DNA of 29,069 bases from a virus. The notes beneath the pieces were generated by a model. That model made no database searches, was not told the DNA's origin, and saw nothing but the letters and a program-made list of their open reading frames with translations. Shown here piece after piece: positions 1 to 7,085 of this stretch (positions are counted from its first letter, which is position 1; every line of letters starts with the position of its first letter). The stretch is taken from positions 1-29,069 of IMG/VR virus record IMGVR_UViG_3300048921_000584; one strand, 5' to 3'. Made by a program: the position numbers and the translations under genes.

Positions 1-138
1 ACCGACCGGCCGCGCGAAGCCCTGTCGGGCCAGCCGGCGATCATCGGCGACGGGCGCGGCGCCGCCGTCGCGGCGCGTGCCGCGCGCCTCGCCCGCTTTG
101 CCACCGCGCATATCCCGGCGGGCCCGGCGCCCCGCTGA
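1..138 (+). CDS. C-terminal end of an upstream phage head gene (partial)
   Basis: The frame beginning at base 1 is open to a TGA at 136-138 and gives 45 residues rich in Ala and Arg, with a stretch reading GDGRGAAVAARAARLARFA. The gene starts outside the window. In phages with this order (decoration protein, then major capsid protein), the preceding gene is usually the head maturation protease or scaffold (S49/ClpP-like, as lambda C). That identity is inferred from position only, because no catalytic motif lies in the visible piece. The next gene starts 29 bases downstream after an AGAGGA ribosome binding site. Confidence 0.45.
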   Translation, partial: TDRPREALSGQPAIIGDGRGAAVAARAARLARFATAHIPAGPAPR

Positions 139-167
139 CGCACCCCTTTCCAGAGGACCCATCGACC

Positions 168-617
168 ATGGCCATCGTACAGAACAGCTACAATGCGGCG
201 CCCGCCCCCGGTTATGCGGGGATGGTCGCCAATGGGGAGACCGGCAACCGCATCTCGCGCACGGTGGAGGATGCCGGCGGCATCGGCTTCGGCAAGGCGG
301 TGTGGCAGGCGAGCGGGGACCATGGCTGCTCGACGACCGTCTCCGGCGACTTCCTGGGCGTGACGATCGCCGACCACGGCCTCGCACTGGTGCCGGGGGG
401 CACCGCCGACATCGTGCCGCAGGGCCGCGAGATCGGGGTGATGGACGAGGGCGTGATCTGGGTGATCGCCGGCTCGAGCACGACCGATCGCGCACCGGTC
501 TATGTGACCGCGGGCGGCGCGTTCACGACCAGTGCATCCGGCAACACCGCGATCCCGGCGAAGTTTGTCGACACCGTCGCCAGCAATGCGCCGGTGCGGC
601 TGCGGATCGTGCGGTAA
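168..617 (+). CDS. Head decoration / structural cement protein
   Basis: 149 residues, beginning MAIVQNSYNAAPAPGYAGMV, preceded by AGAGGA at 152-157. The N-terminal pattern of an extended arm with APAPGYAGM followed by a compact beta-rich body fits the Gp24-type structural cement or DUF2190-like decoration proteins that sit directly before the capsid gene. Its likely role is to stabilise the expanded capsid lattice from outside. There is no signal peptide or membrane segment. Support comes from its size, its place just before the major capsid gene and the Gly/Ala/Val-rich beta pattern. The exact family is less certain than the role. Confidence 0.7.
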   Translation: MAIVQNSYNAAPAPGYAGMVANGETGNRISRTVEDAGGIGFGKAVWQASGDHGCSTTVSGDFLGVTIADHGLALVPGGTADIVPQGREIGVMDEGVIWVIAGSSTTDRAPVYVTAGGAFTTSASGNTAIPAKFVDTVASNAPVRLRIVR

Positions 618-673
618 TCGCAGGAAATATCCGGGTTGGATTGAAACAGGCTGGTCCAAGGAGCCTTCCGAAC

Positions 674-1630
674 ATGCAGATCGACTTCAACGACGCGGCC
701 TCGGTCGGCGCCTTCCTCAGTTCGCAGATGCTGCGGATCAACACCGAGATCGACAGGCAGGTTTATCCCAGCTTCGACTATTCGCGGCTGCTGTTCGTCG
801 ACACCGACGGCGGCATGTGGTCGCGCGGGTCGGTGTTCTATTCGGGCGATTTCGCCGGCAAGCCGGAGTGGATGAACGGCGCCGGCTTCGACATGCCCTA
901 TGCCGATGTCTCGACCACCCAGTTCGTCCAGGAAAACCACCTAAAGGGCATCGGCTACGAATGGTACCGGGCCGAGCTGGAGCAGGCGGCGCTGGTCGGC
1001 CGCGATCTCGCCGCCGACAAGGCGGAGGCGGCGCATACCGTTGCCGAGGCGAATATCTATGCGATGGTGATCCGCGGCGACCCCGCCAAGATCGGCGCGG
1101 CCAACATCACCACCGGCCTGATCAACAACGCCGCCGTGCAGACGACCACCGTGCCGGCAAACGGTACGGGAGCGTCGACATTGTGGTCGACCAAGACGCC
1201 CGACGACGTCATCGCCGACGTCAATGCCGCCCTCAATGCGCCATACAACGGATCTGGCGAGACCCTGCGCGCCAACACCCTGCTGCTGCCGACGAGCCGG
1301 CTGCAGGCCCTGGCCACCCGGCGGGTCGGCGACGGCAGCGATACCGTCCTGAAATTCGTCAAGGACACCAACGCCTATACGCTCGAGACCGGCCTGCCGC
1401 TGACGATCATCGGCACGCGTGAGCTGGAGACGGCGGGCGCCGGCAGCAGCGCGCGGATGATGGCCTACGACAACAGCAAGAACGTGCTGCGCGCCTATCT
1501 GCCCGGCCCCCACCAGTTCTTCGAGCCGTGGCGCAAGGGGTCGTTCACCTGGGAGGTGCCGGGCCTGTTCAACTATGGCGGGGTCGAGTTTCGCCGGCCG
1601 CGCGGCGCCGTCTACTATGACGGGATCTGA
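674..1630 (+). CDS. Major capsid protein (DUF2184-type)
   Basis: 318 residues starting MQIDFNDAASVGAFLSSQML, with AAGGAG 10 bases upstream of the ATG. The reading frame stays open far upstream (to about base 77), but that stretch overlaps the cement gene in another frame and has no coding character, so 674 is the supported start. Family features in order: an N-terminal segment with YPSFDYSRLLFVDT; a region around residue 95 with WYRAELEQAA; a helix with KAEAAHTVAE leading to a Gly-rich segment and GLINN near residue 150; LLLPTSRL near 200; ARMMAYD near 262; and the closing GGVEFRRPRGAVYYDGI. This order matches the DUF2184/encapsulin-like HK97-fold capsid proteins. The product forms the capsid shell. 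Confidence 0.88.
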   Translation: MQIDFNDAASVGAFLSSQMLRINTEIDRQVYPSFDYSRLLFVDTDGGMWSRGSVFYSGDFAGKPEWMNGAGFDMPYADVSTTQFVQENHLKGIGYEWYRAELEQAALVGRDLAADKAEAAHTVAEANIYAMVIRGDPAKIGAANITTGLINNAAVQTTTVPANGTGASTLWSTKTPDDVIADVNAALNAPYNGSGETLRANTLLLPTSRLQALATRRVGDGSDTVLKFVKDTNAYTLETGLPLTIIGTRELETAGAGSSARMMAYDNSKNVLRAYLPGPHQFFEPWRKGSFTWEVPGLFNYGGVEFRRPRGAVYYDGI

Positions 1631-1634
1631 GGCG

Positions 1635-1829
1635 ATGGTGCGGATCCGCAACCTCACCGAGGGGCCGAAGGGCGTCCACACCCGTGACGACGGCCTCGTC
1701 TTCATCGCCGGCGGCGAGGCTGCCGATCTGGATCTGTCCGAGGGCGAACGGGCCGCGGCCGGCGCCACCGGCTGGTTCGAGATCGAGCCCGCGCGCGCTG
1801 CCGCGTCCGACCCGCGAAAGGACCGCTGA
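1635..1829 (+). CDS. Small conserved phage protein after the capsid gene
   Basis: 64 residues from ATG 1635, four bases after the capsid stop, with GAGG overlapping that stop as ribosome binding site. The sequence opens MVRIRNLTEGPKGVHTRDDG and contains a beta-rich segment with LDLSEGERAAA and GWFEIEP, ending in a charged tail. Small proteins of this kind often sit between the capsid and connector genes and may help form the head-tail joint, but no function is established from the sequence. A longer in-frame start at 1575 would lie inside the capsid gene and is not preferred. Confidence 0.6.
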   Translation: MVRIRNLTEGPKGVHTRDDGLVFIAGGEAADLDLSEGERAAAGATGWFEIEPARAAASDPRKDR

Positions 1830-1830
1830 G

Positions 1831-2088
1831 ATGTCGCGCGAGATCGACCGGCTGGGGGATACCAGCGCGCTTGGCAATGCGTGTATCGAATACACGCCGG
1901 CCGATGCCGACCTGCCGGAGGGCGTCAAGGCGGTGCATTTCGATGCCGACGGCACGATCGCCTTCAAGAATGACGCGGGCGGTGCCGCGGTCACCGGCTA
2001 TCCCGTGGCCAGGGGCGTGCCGCTGCTGTTCGTGCCGCGGCGGATCACCGCGATGAGCGGCGTCACCAAATGCTATCTGGTGCTGTGA
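1831..2088 (+). CDS. Small virion protein resembling a spike-base domain
   Basis: 85 residues from ATG 1831, one base after the previous stop, with GAAAGGA upstream. The order of short motifs (YTPADADLPEG, a VHFDADGTIAF beta hairpin, VTGYPVARGVPLLFVPRRI, and a final TKCYLVL strand) looks like the short beta domain in proteins named spike base protein, RCAP_Rcc01079 family, where a G-x-L-P-x-R-x-R-x-I segment closes the fold. This is a pattern match by eye. The position between the capsid gene and the DUF4054 connector suggests a capsid-associated protein or a fibre base on the head. Confidence 0.55.
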   Translation: MSREIDRLGDTSALGNACIEYTPADADLPEGVKAVHFDADGTIAFKNDAGGAAVTGYPVARGVPLLFVPRRITAMSGVTKCYLVL

Positions 2089-2089
2089 C

Positions 2090-2494
2090 ATGGCTTATGC
2101 GCGCCCGGACCCGGCGGCGCTGAAGCTGCGCTACGCCGCCTTCGGCGCGGTCGACGACGACCGCGTGCAGTACTGGCTGGACGATGCCGTGCGCGGCGTC
2201 GACGAGAGCTGGATCGAGGCCGATTTCGCGCCGGCGTTGATCGCGCTTGCCGCGCACAACATGGCGCTGGCCGGGCTTGCCGCGGACGCCACCGCGATCC
2301 CGCAGGGGGTCAGCGCGATCACCACCGGCGCGTTCTCGGCGACGCTTGCCGAGGCGGCCGTCCGTCAGCAGATCGACGGCGGCCTCGCCGCGACCCGCTA
2401 TGGCCAGGACTATGCCGCGCTGCTTCGCCGCAACTGCGGCGGGCCACTGGTGACGCGCGCGGGTTCGGTCACCTCGGCGGTGTGCGGCCGATGA
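2090..2494 (+). CDS. Head-tail connector protein (DUF4054-like)
   Basis: 134 residues starting one base after the previous stop. It matches the DUF4054 connector layout: an N-terminal FGAVDDDRVQYWLDDA helix, a W-x-E motif (DESWIEADF), the LAAHNMAL helix near residues 55-65, a Gly/Ser segment, and TRYGQDYAALLRRN close to the C terminus. These all-helical proteins form the ring docked under the portal. The gene ends in an ATGA overlap with the next one, so the two are probably translationally coupled. The neighbouring head-closure and tail-terminator candidates support the call. Confidence 0.75.
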   Translation: MAYARPDPAALKLRYAAFGAVDDDRVQYWLDDAVRGVDESWIEADFAPALIALAAHNMALAGLAADATAIPQGVSAITTGAFSATLAEAAVRQQIDGGLAATRYGQDYAALLRRNCGGPLVTRAGSVTSAVCGR

Positions 2495-2862
2495 CGATCG
2501 CGAGATTCTTCGCCGACATCGCAATCGGCCTGTCGGCGGCGCTCGGCGGGCCGTTCCATGCCGCCCAGGTCATCGACCAGGCAGGCGGCGGCTATACCGA
2601 GGGCGGATCGACCCGGGCCGGCTATCCGCTGTTCCGCGATTGCCGGGCGCAGGTCGACATCGTCACCGATGGGATGCGCGGCGATGGCGTCGCCGACGGC
2701 ACGGCGCAGGTGCTGATCCTTGCCGCAAGTCTCGACGGTGATCTGGATGGCGATGCCCGGCTGCGGCTGCTCGCCGGGCCGAATCGCGGCGACTGGTTGC
2801 TGAGCGCGGTCACCCGCGATCCGGCCGGCGCCTACTGGCAGGGGAGCGCACGGCGTGGCTAG
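2491..2862 (+). CDS. Probable head-closure protein (unrecognised family)
   Basis: 123 residues from ATG 2491, which overlaps the previous stop as ATGA. An in-frame GTG at 2482 is possible but less likely. The N terminus is a hydrophobic helix (FFADIAIGLSAALGG), followed by a beta-rich part with DCRAQVDIVTDGMR and a closing GDWLLSAVTRDPAGAYW strand pair. I recognise no named family. The position between a DUF4054 connector and an HK97-gp10-like protein is where siphoviruses place the head-closure/stopper protein (SPP1 gp16 or HK97 gp9 type). The role is inferred from that order. Confidence 0.55.
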   Translation: MTIARFFADIAIGLSAALGGPFHAAQVIDQAGGGYTEGGSTRAGYPLFRDCRAQVDIVTDGMRGDGVADGTAQVLILAASLDGDLDGDARLRLLAGPNRGDWLLSAVTRDPAGAYWQGSARRG

Positions 2863-3232
2863 GCTGACCGGGGTCGAGGCACAGATCGCGCGGCTGCGCC
2901 GGCTGGCCGGGCCGGGGTTGACGGGGGAAGTCGGCGCGGCCCTGCTCAAGGGCGGCGAAGCGGTGAAGACCGCCGCGCAGCAGGCGCTCGCCGGGGGCGG
3001 ACGCCATGACGATGCGCTGGCCGCCAGCATCACCGTCACCGCCAATGGCCCGCTGACCGTCACGGTTGCGGCAACCGCGCCCTGGGCGGCGGCGGTCGAG
3101 TTCGGGACCAGCCAAGCGGGCGAGCGCCCGTTCCTCCGGCCGGCGGCCGCACGGGCGCGGGGCAGCGTGGTCGCCGCCTGCCGCGCGGCGGTCGGCCGCG
3201 CGATCGGTGGCGGGGGCCGTGGCAATGGCTAG
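2855..3232 (+). CDS. HK97-gp10-like neck/tail completion protein
   Basis: 125 residues from GTG 2855, overlapping the previous gene by 8 bases. The hallmark is near residues 75-98: a V-E-F-G-T motif followed by ERPFLRPA, which defines the HK97 gp10 family (PF04883). A helical N-terminal part (VEAQIARLRRLAGPGL) precedes a SITVTANGPLTVTVAA hairpin. Proteins of this family act at the head-tail joint or in tail completion. The C terminus is Ala/Arg-rich and ends in GGGGRGNG. Confidence 0.8.
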   Translation: MARLTGVEAQIARLRRLAGPGLTGEVGAALLKGGEAVKTAAQQALAGGGRHDDALAASITVTANGPLTVTVAATAPWAAAVEFGTSQAGERPFLRPAAARARGSVVAACRAAVGRAIGGGGRGNG

Positions 3233-3665
3233 GCCCGGCACGCTCGCGATGCGTCAGGCGCTGGTCGCGCGACTGAAGACGGCGGGCAACCTCACCGTGC
3301 TGGTGCCGTCCGCATCGATCCACCGCCAGGCCTCTCCGGCGCGCGCGGCCTGGCCGTTCGTCCGCACCGGCGCGCCGATCGCGGTGCCGCTCACCGGCGC
3401 CTGCCTCGACGGCAAGGACTTCACCATCGCCGTCCACGGCTTCAGCAAGGGCCGCTTTGCCGCCGACAGCGAACTGGAATGCGCCGAGGATCACGCGATG
3501 CGGATCGGCGACGAGATTGCGGTGGCGCTCGACCATGTGAAGATCGACCTGGCCGGCATCGGCGCGATGCGGGTGCGCTGGACGGGCGGGCAGACGATGC
3601 CCGACGGCGCCGAGGCCGGTGCCTTCCACACCGTGCAGAACTTTCGCGTGCGGGTGCTCTCGTGA
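3225..3665 (+). CDS. Tail terminator protein (DUF3168-like)
   Basis: 146 residues from ATG 3225, overlapping the previous gene by 8 bases. A longer in-frame start at 3066 would lie within the previous gene. Family features: an N-terminal MRQALVARLKTAGNL helix, a VLVPSASIHRQ segment, the WPFVRTG strand, and FTIAVHGFSKG followed by a helix. This matches the DUF3168 tail-completion family (lambda gpU / HK97 gp10-neighbour type). The protein caps the growing tail tube and joins it to the head. It ends the head-neck block; an 82-base gap follows. Confidence 0.7.
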   Translation: MARPGTLAMRQALVARLKTAGNLTVLVPSASIHRQASPARAAWPFVRTGAPIAVPLTGACLDGKDFTIAVHGFSKGRFAADSELECAEDHAMRIGDEIAVALDHVKIDLAGIGAMRVRWTGGQTMPDGAEAGAFHTVQNFRVRVLS

Positions 3666-3678
3666 CGCCGCGCCGCGC

Positions 3679-3695
3679 CTGACGGCCCTAAACCG
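3679..3695 (+). repeat. 17-bp repeat, copy 1, upstream of the tail tube gene
   Basis: CTGACGGCCCTAAACCG occurs here and again exactly at 11454-11470, with similar flanking bases (GCGCCG upstream, CAC downstream). This copy lies in the longest gap of the head-tail block, 53 bases before the tail tube start codon. No other copy was seen. A late-gene control site is one possibility, but no convincing -35/-10 pair is visible. Confidence 0.55.
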
Positions 3696-3747
3696 CACTG
3701 CCCGGCCGTCGCTAGCCTGCGCCAGTCATCCGATCGGAGTGCCCTGA

Positions 3748-4203
3748 ATGTCCGAGCCCACGACTTTCGAATTCGCGGTTATCCGCTATCGCCCGCTCGG
3801 TTCGTCCGGCGCCTACACCACCCTCTGCGGGATCCAGACCAGCGGCCTCAACCGCACGGTGCAGAGCGACGACCGCTTCATCGGCGATTGCGCGAAGCCG
3901 GGGAAGATTCCGGCGCGCCGCGTGCGCGTCACCGGGCGGCAGTGGGACGTTTCGGGGTCGGGCCTGGCCGATGTCGACATCGCGCTCAGCACCTTCGACG
4001 ACCTGCTCGGCGTGCGTGCCGACTACCAGTACATCCTGATGGACATCGCCGACCCGGCGACCGAGGAGGGGACCGAGATCGGCACCTATGCCGGCACCGG
4101 CGTGCTCACCAGCGCCAACCTGTCGAACACCGAACGTAGCGACACCACGGTCGAGATCGCCATCGCCTCGCACGGCGACTGGGCGTACACCCCGGCGGCC
4201 TGA
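3748..4203 (+). CDS. Major tail tube protein
   Basis: 151 residues starting MSEPTTFEFAVIRYRPLG, with GGAGT at 3736-3740. The sequence is beta-rich throughout, with a mid-protein KIPARRVRVTGRQWDVSGSG segment, a LSTFDDLLGVRADYQYILM stretch and a late GTGVLTSANLSNTERSDT strand pair, as in lambda gpV-like tube proteins. It sits directly before the chaperone pair and the tape measure, the canonical place for the tube gene. The product polymerises into the hollow tail shaft around the tape measure. Confidence 0.82.
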   Translation: MSEPTTFEFAVIRYRPLGSSGAYTTLCGIQTSGLNRTVQSDDRFIGDCAKPGKIPARRVRVTGRQWDVSGSGLADVDIALSTFDDLLGVRADYQYILMDIADPATEEGTEIGTYAGTGVLTSANLSNTERSDTTVEIAIASHGDWAYTPAA

Positions 4204-4709
4204 TGCCCGCGACCGAAATCGAGCTGAAGGTCGCGGACGGGGATTACCTCTTCGCGCTGCGCCTGCCGCAGCTCGCCGCGCTCCAGGATGCGCGCAAGGC
4301 GGGGATCTTCGCGATCTACGCCCGTGTCCTCAAGGGCCGCTACCTGTTCGGCGACCAGCCGATCGAAAACGTGCTGGAGGCCGAGGCCTTTGCCGAGGAC
4401 ATCTACGAGACCATCCGCCTCGGCCTGATCGGTGGTGGCAAGGGGACGGTGGACGGCGCCGCGGTCGAGGTCAGCGCGTTGAAAGCGCGGGCGATCATGG
4501 AGCAGTACATCCACCCGGCACCCTTGCGCGAGGCCTGGGCGATCGCGGCCGCAGTGCTTGGCGCCAAGATCGAAGGATACGACCCCGGCCCAAAAGCGGA
4601 GCCGGCGGTCGCGCCGGCAAGATCCAGAAAACGCGGATCCCGGAGGGCTTCGACCCCGAGCGCGCCATCGTCGACTGCGCCGGCATCGGACTCGACTGGG
4701 AACGGCTGA
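4203..4709 (+). CDS. Tail assembly chaperone, short form (gpG-like, GTA-gp10 family)
   Basis: 168 residues; the ATG follows directly on the tube stop (TGATG). The N-terminal part has LKVADGDYLFALRLPQLAAL and the IRLGLIGGGKG motif near residues 76-86, both typical of the GTA gp10 / Phage_TAC_11 tail chaperones. The folded domain ends around residue 130. After that the in-frame C terminus turns low-complexity and Arg/Ser/Pro-rich, as expected where a second frame normally takes over. It is the zero-frame product of a frameshifting pair and chaperones the tape measure during tail assembly. It is not part of the finished virion in known systems. Confidence 0.8.
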   Translation: MPATEIELKVADGDYLFALRLPQLAALQDARKAGIFAIYARVLKGRYLFGDQPIENVLEAEAFAEDIYETIRLGLIGGGKGTVDGAAVEVSALKARAIMEQYIHPAPLREAWAIAAAVLGAKIEGYDPGPKAEPAVAPARSRKRGSRRASTPSAPSSTAPASDSTGNG

Positions 4710-4831
4710 CCTGGTGGCAGTACCAGGCCGCCGTCTCCGCCCATAACGACGATTTGAGCGGCGGCGACCTCGCCCCGCCACTCGACACGGGAAAGGCGCG
4801 CGCCGCGATGGCCGCGGTGAAGGTGCAGTAA
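4203..4831 (+). CDS. Tail assembly chaperone, frameshifted long form (gpGT-like)
   Basis: A -1 shift at C CCA AAA (4589-4595) joins the first 131 codons of the short form to 78 codons of the -1 frame, read from 4595 to the TAA at 4829-4831, giving 209 residues. The second-frame part is not random: it reads KIQKTRIPEGFDPERAIVD and then GLDWERLTWWQYQAAVSAHN, resembling the T-domain segment that binds the tape measure. No start codon with a ribosome binding site precedes this part in its own frame, so a frameshift is the simplest way to make it. The stop overlaps the tape-measure ATG (TAATG). Confidence 0.8.
4589..4618 (+). promoter_or_regulatory. Programmed -1 ribosomal frameshift signal
   Basis: The heptamer CCCAAAA at 4589-4595 is read C CCA AAA in the chaperone frame, the X XXY YYZ form that lets both tRNAs slip back one base. 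Five bases later a perfect 7-bp all-GC hairpin follows: GCCGGCG at 4601-4607, loop GTCG, CGCCGGC at 4612-4618. The spacing of a stimulatory structure five to nine bases after the heptamer is the known arrangement for bacterial -1 sites. Phage lambda uses GGGAAAG at the equivalent point. Confidence 0.8.
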
Positions 4832-6630
4832 TGGCCGAAGACGCCGGCACGGTCGCGATCCAGTTCGAAGCGAAGGTCGATGCGTACAACGCCTCGATTG
4901 CCGCGACGGTGCGCGCCTTCGGTGCGGCCGGCGGCGCGATGCAGAATTCTGCCGGAGTGGTCGAGGCTGCTGCGACCCGGCTGGGCGCGGCGGCGAGCGC
5001 GGGGTTTCAGCGCGCGGGGGAGAGCGCGGAGGCTGCAGCGAAGGGCGTCGAAGGCGGTTCGATAAAATCGAGCGAGTCCTCTCGTAAATTTGCGAAAGCA
5101 CTATCTGAATTGGCGCTCGAGGCTGCCGGCAGCGACGTGAAATTCTCTTCTCTCGTTGCTAAGTTTCCACAGGTGGTGGAGGCTCTGGAAGTAACCAAGG
5201 GACCGCTTGTGGGTTTCGTCGGCTTTCTTCAGGGTCCTTGGGGTATCGCTTTAACAGGCGCTGCTGCTGTGGTATTGAAGCTCATCGAACGCATGGGTGA
5301 GTTTAGCGATAAGACAAAAGAAGCCATAAAGAAGGCAGACGAATCATTCGCTAAGATCAAGAGCCTCGTCGAACAAGCGGAGCGACTCAACTACGGTGGG
5401 ATCGACGAAGATAACTTTCGTCTTCGGATGAATGCTCAACGGAGCGTGCGAGAAGCCGAACAGGCTCTTGTAGATGCGAAATCGAAGAATGTGCCGGGCG
5501 CACGCACGCGTGGCGAAGCTACGGCTCTGCGAGGGCCGATGATTGTCAAAGCCGAAAGGAATCTGGCAGCAGCGAAGGAAACCCTCCGGATTGTCAATGA
5601 AAAACTAGAACTTTACTATAGCAAAAAAGAAGCCGAAGCAGCTCTGGAGGAGAAGAGAGAGAAATCCTCCAAGAGCTACCGTCAGTCCATTATTTCAGTC
5701 CGCGATACGCAGGCGCAGGCTGATGCTGCGGCATCTGCGGCCTTGACAGAGCGGAAGCGTGTAATCGACGAAATCAATGCGAGCTTGGTTCAGGCGGCTA
5801 AATCGTGGCAGGACATCATAGCGGGAAATGCCAATCAGGGCATCGCGAAGATCGAAAGCGATATCAACCGACCCGGTGATGAGAAGCTCAAGGCCGGGTA
5901 TCAGGCTCTCATCGACAAGGAAGCCGAAGAGAAGAAGATCAAGGCGCTGGCCGACTTCTATCTCCAGGCGTTCAACGGCGGGACGAAGGGGCTCTTCAAG
6001 CAGTTCAAGGAGGAAGGCCTGAAGGCGGTCGCGACGATCCTGGCGAAGCTGACCGTGGCGCAGTTCGGCGGCGCGGTCGGCGGGGAGGGGGGTGGCGGCG
6101 TCTTCGGCACGCTGTTCGGCGCGATCGTCTCGGCGGTGACCGGGGGGGGCTACAATGCCGCCAAGCTGCGGGCGAAGGGTCCTCCGCTGGGTTACCCCAC
6201 CGGCGGTACGTGGGAACTACCCAAGTCGGGGCCGCTCCTCAACTTCGGTGATCGCGGCCTGTCCTTCGACACGCCCCGTCTTGCGACCGGCGGATCATTC
6301 CGCGTCGGCGGCGCAGGCGGGATCGATGGCAATGTGATGGCGATCAACGGCCAGCCGGTCGCGCAGGTGTCGCGTGGCGAGACCGTCGCGGTGGTGCCGC
6401 AGGGCAAGCGGCTGGCACGGCCGGTGGGGGCGCTCGACAAGCCGCAGGGCGACATGCGCGTGTTCAATATCTCGGTCTCCGCCGACAACAGCGTGACGCC
6501 GGCCACCTTCGGGCGCGAGGTGGTGGCGATGGCACTGCAGGAGGCGGCGAAGATGGATGACGCCACCTTCCGGCGCTCCATGGCGAACGTGCCGGCGCGG
6601 GTGAATCGTTTCCAGCAACTCGGGTCCTAA
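4831..6630 (+). CDS. Tail tape measure protein
   Basis: 599 residues; the ATG overlaps the chaperone long-form stop. The N-terminal 75 residues are Ala-rich helix (AAGGAMQNSAGVVEAAATRL). A hydrophobic segment near residues 124-150 (LVGFVGFLQGPWGIALTGAAAVVL) is typical of tape measures. Residues about 160-330 are charged, Lys/Glu-rich and coiled-coil-like. The C-terminal third returns to Gly-rich sequence and ends RVNRFQQLGS. The protein sets tail length and is ejected with the DNA; at about 0.15 nm per residue, 599 residues suggests a tail near 90 nm. The middle of the gene differs sharply in base composition from its ends. An in-frame remnant of its last 17 codons lies at 6994-7047. Confidence 0.85.
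   Translation: MAEDAGTVAIQFEAKVDAYNASIAATVRAFGAAGGAMQNSAGVVEAAATRLGAAASAGFQRAGESAEAAAKGVEGGSIKSSESSRKFAKALSELALEAAGSDVKFSSLVAKFPQVVEALEVTKGPLVGFVGFLQGPWGIALTGAAAVVLKLIERMGEFSDKTKEAIKKADESFAKIKSLVEQAERLNYGGIDEDNFRLRMNAQRSVREAEQALVDAKSKNVPGARTRGEATALRGPMIVKAERNLAAAKETLRIVNEKLELYYSKKEAEAALEEKREKSSKSYRQSIISVRDTQAQADAAASAALTERKRVIDEINASLVQAAKSWQDIIAGNANQGIAKIESDINRPGDEKLKAGYQALIDKEAEEKKIKALADFYLQAFNGGTKGLFKQFKEEGLKAVATILAKLTVAQFGGAVGGEGGGGVFGTLFGAIVSAVTGGGYNAAKLRAKGPPLGYPTGGTWELPKSGPLLNFGDRGLSFDTPRLATGGSFRVGGAGGIDGNVMAINGQPVAQVSRGETVAVVPQGKRLARPVGALDKPQGDMRVFNISVSADNSVTPATFGREVVAMALQEAAKMDDATFRRSMANVPARVNRFQQLGS
5060..5850 (+). other. Low-GC mosaic segment inside the tape measure gene
   Basis: Hand counts of 60-base lines give about 55% G+C at 5101, 45% at 5281 and 38% at 5581, against 78% at 6061. 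Codon choice changes as well, with many AAA, GAA and TCT codons. The reading frame is unbroken across both edges. The edges given are approximate. Confidence 0.7.
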
Positions 6631-6672
6631 GTTGCCTTGCGTCGGCGCTTTGATCGGGCATATTTGCCGATC

Positions 6673-6945
6673 ATGATCGAATGTCGTTCAATGCTTCTGG
6701 TTCTGGCCGTGCTTGTGGCATGCAGTGAGGCTAAACGGGGACCGGATGCGGCCGAGCGCTATGCGATCTTCGCGCGGCATCCAAGTACGGCAGCAGAAAA
6801 ATGTGCCGAAGCAGCGAAAGTCGCTGAAGCTTATTTGTACGACAAGGACGAGGCCAAATACGATCACTGGCACTCGATGTCCGAGATGAACTGTCTTGTC
6901 GACCAAGCGCGGCGGCTCAACCATCGTGAAGGCATCCGACGATAG
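6673..6945 (+). CDS. Small lipoprotein, intact copy
   Basis: 90 residues from ATG 6673; an in-frame ATG at 6691 and a TTG at 6637 are alternatives. The start at 6673 is favoured because its MIECRS opening aligns with MVRCST of the paralogue at 7086. A signal peptide (MLLVLAVLVAC) ends in the lipobox LVAC, so the mature protein would be lipid-anchored at its Cys. The mature part has GPDAAERYAIFARHPSTAAEKC, then AAKVAEAYLYDKDEAKYDHW, and one later Cys. I recognise no family. Its position after the tape measure and its lower GC (about 48% in the line at 6781) mark it as an accessory gene. Superinfection exclusion is a plausible role for a phage lipoprotein, but it is inferred. Confidence 0.6.
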   Translation: MIECRSMLLVLAVLVACSEAKRGPDAAERYAIFARHPSTAAEKCAEAAKVAEAYLYDKDEAKYDHWHSMSEMNCLVDQARRLNHREGIRR

Positions 6946-6993
6946 TCACCGGCTGCGCTCGGGCTACCGTGGCGGAGAGAAGCCCCCCACCGC

Positions 6994-7047
6994 AGCATGG
7001 TCCACGTTCAAGCGTGCGCGAACCGCTTCCCGCAACTCGGGTCTTAA
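6994..7047 (+). pseudogene. Remnant of a second tape-measure 3' end
   Basis: These 54 bases read SMVHVQACANRFPQLGS-stop. The true tape measure ends SMANVPARVNRFQQLGS-stop at 6577-6630, and 11 of 17 residues are identical, including the stop position. The remnant sits the same distance before the second lipoprotein copy as the real tape-measure end sits before the first (offset about 417 bases). It has no start codon of its own. It shows that the lipoprotein duplication included the end of the preceding gene. Confidence 0.65.
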
Positions 7048-7085
7048 GCCATATTGCGCTCGCATGCGTGCGGTGCGGGGAAGCG

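Noticed and set aside
77-673. In-frame upstream extension of the capsid gene
   Set aside because: It overlaps the cement gene in another frame, is Arg/Pro-rich nonsense-like sequence, and a good ribosome binding site precedes ATG 674.
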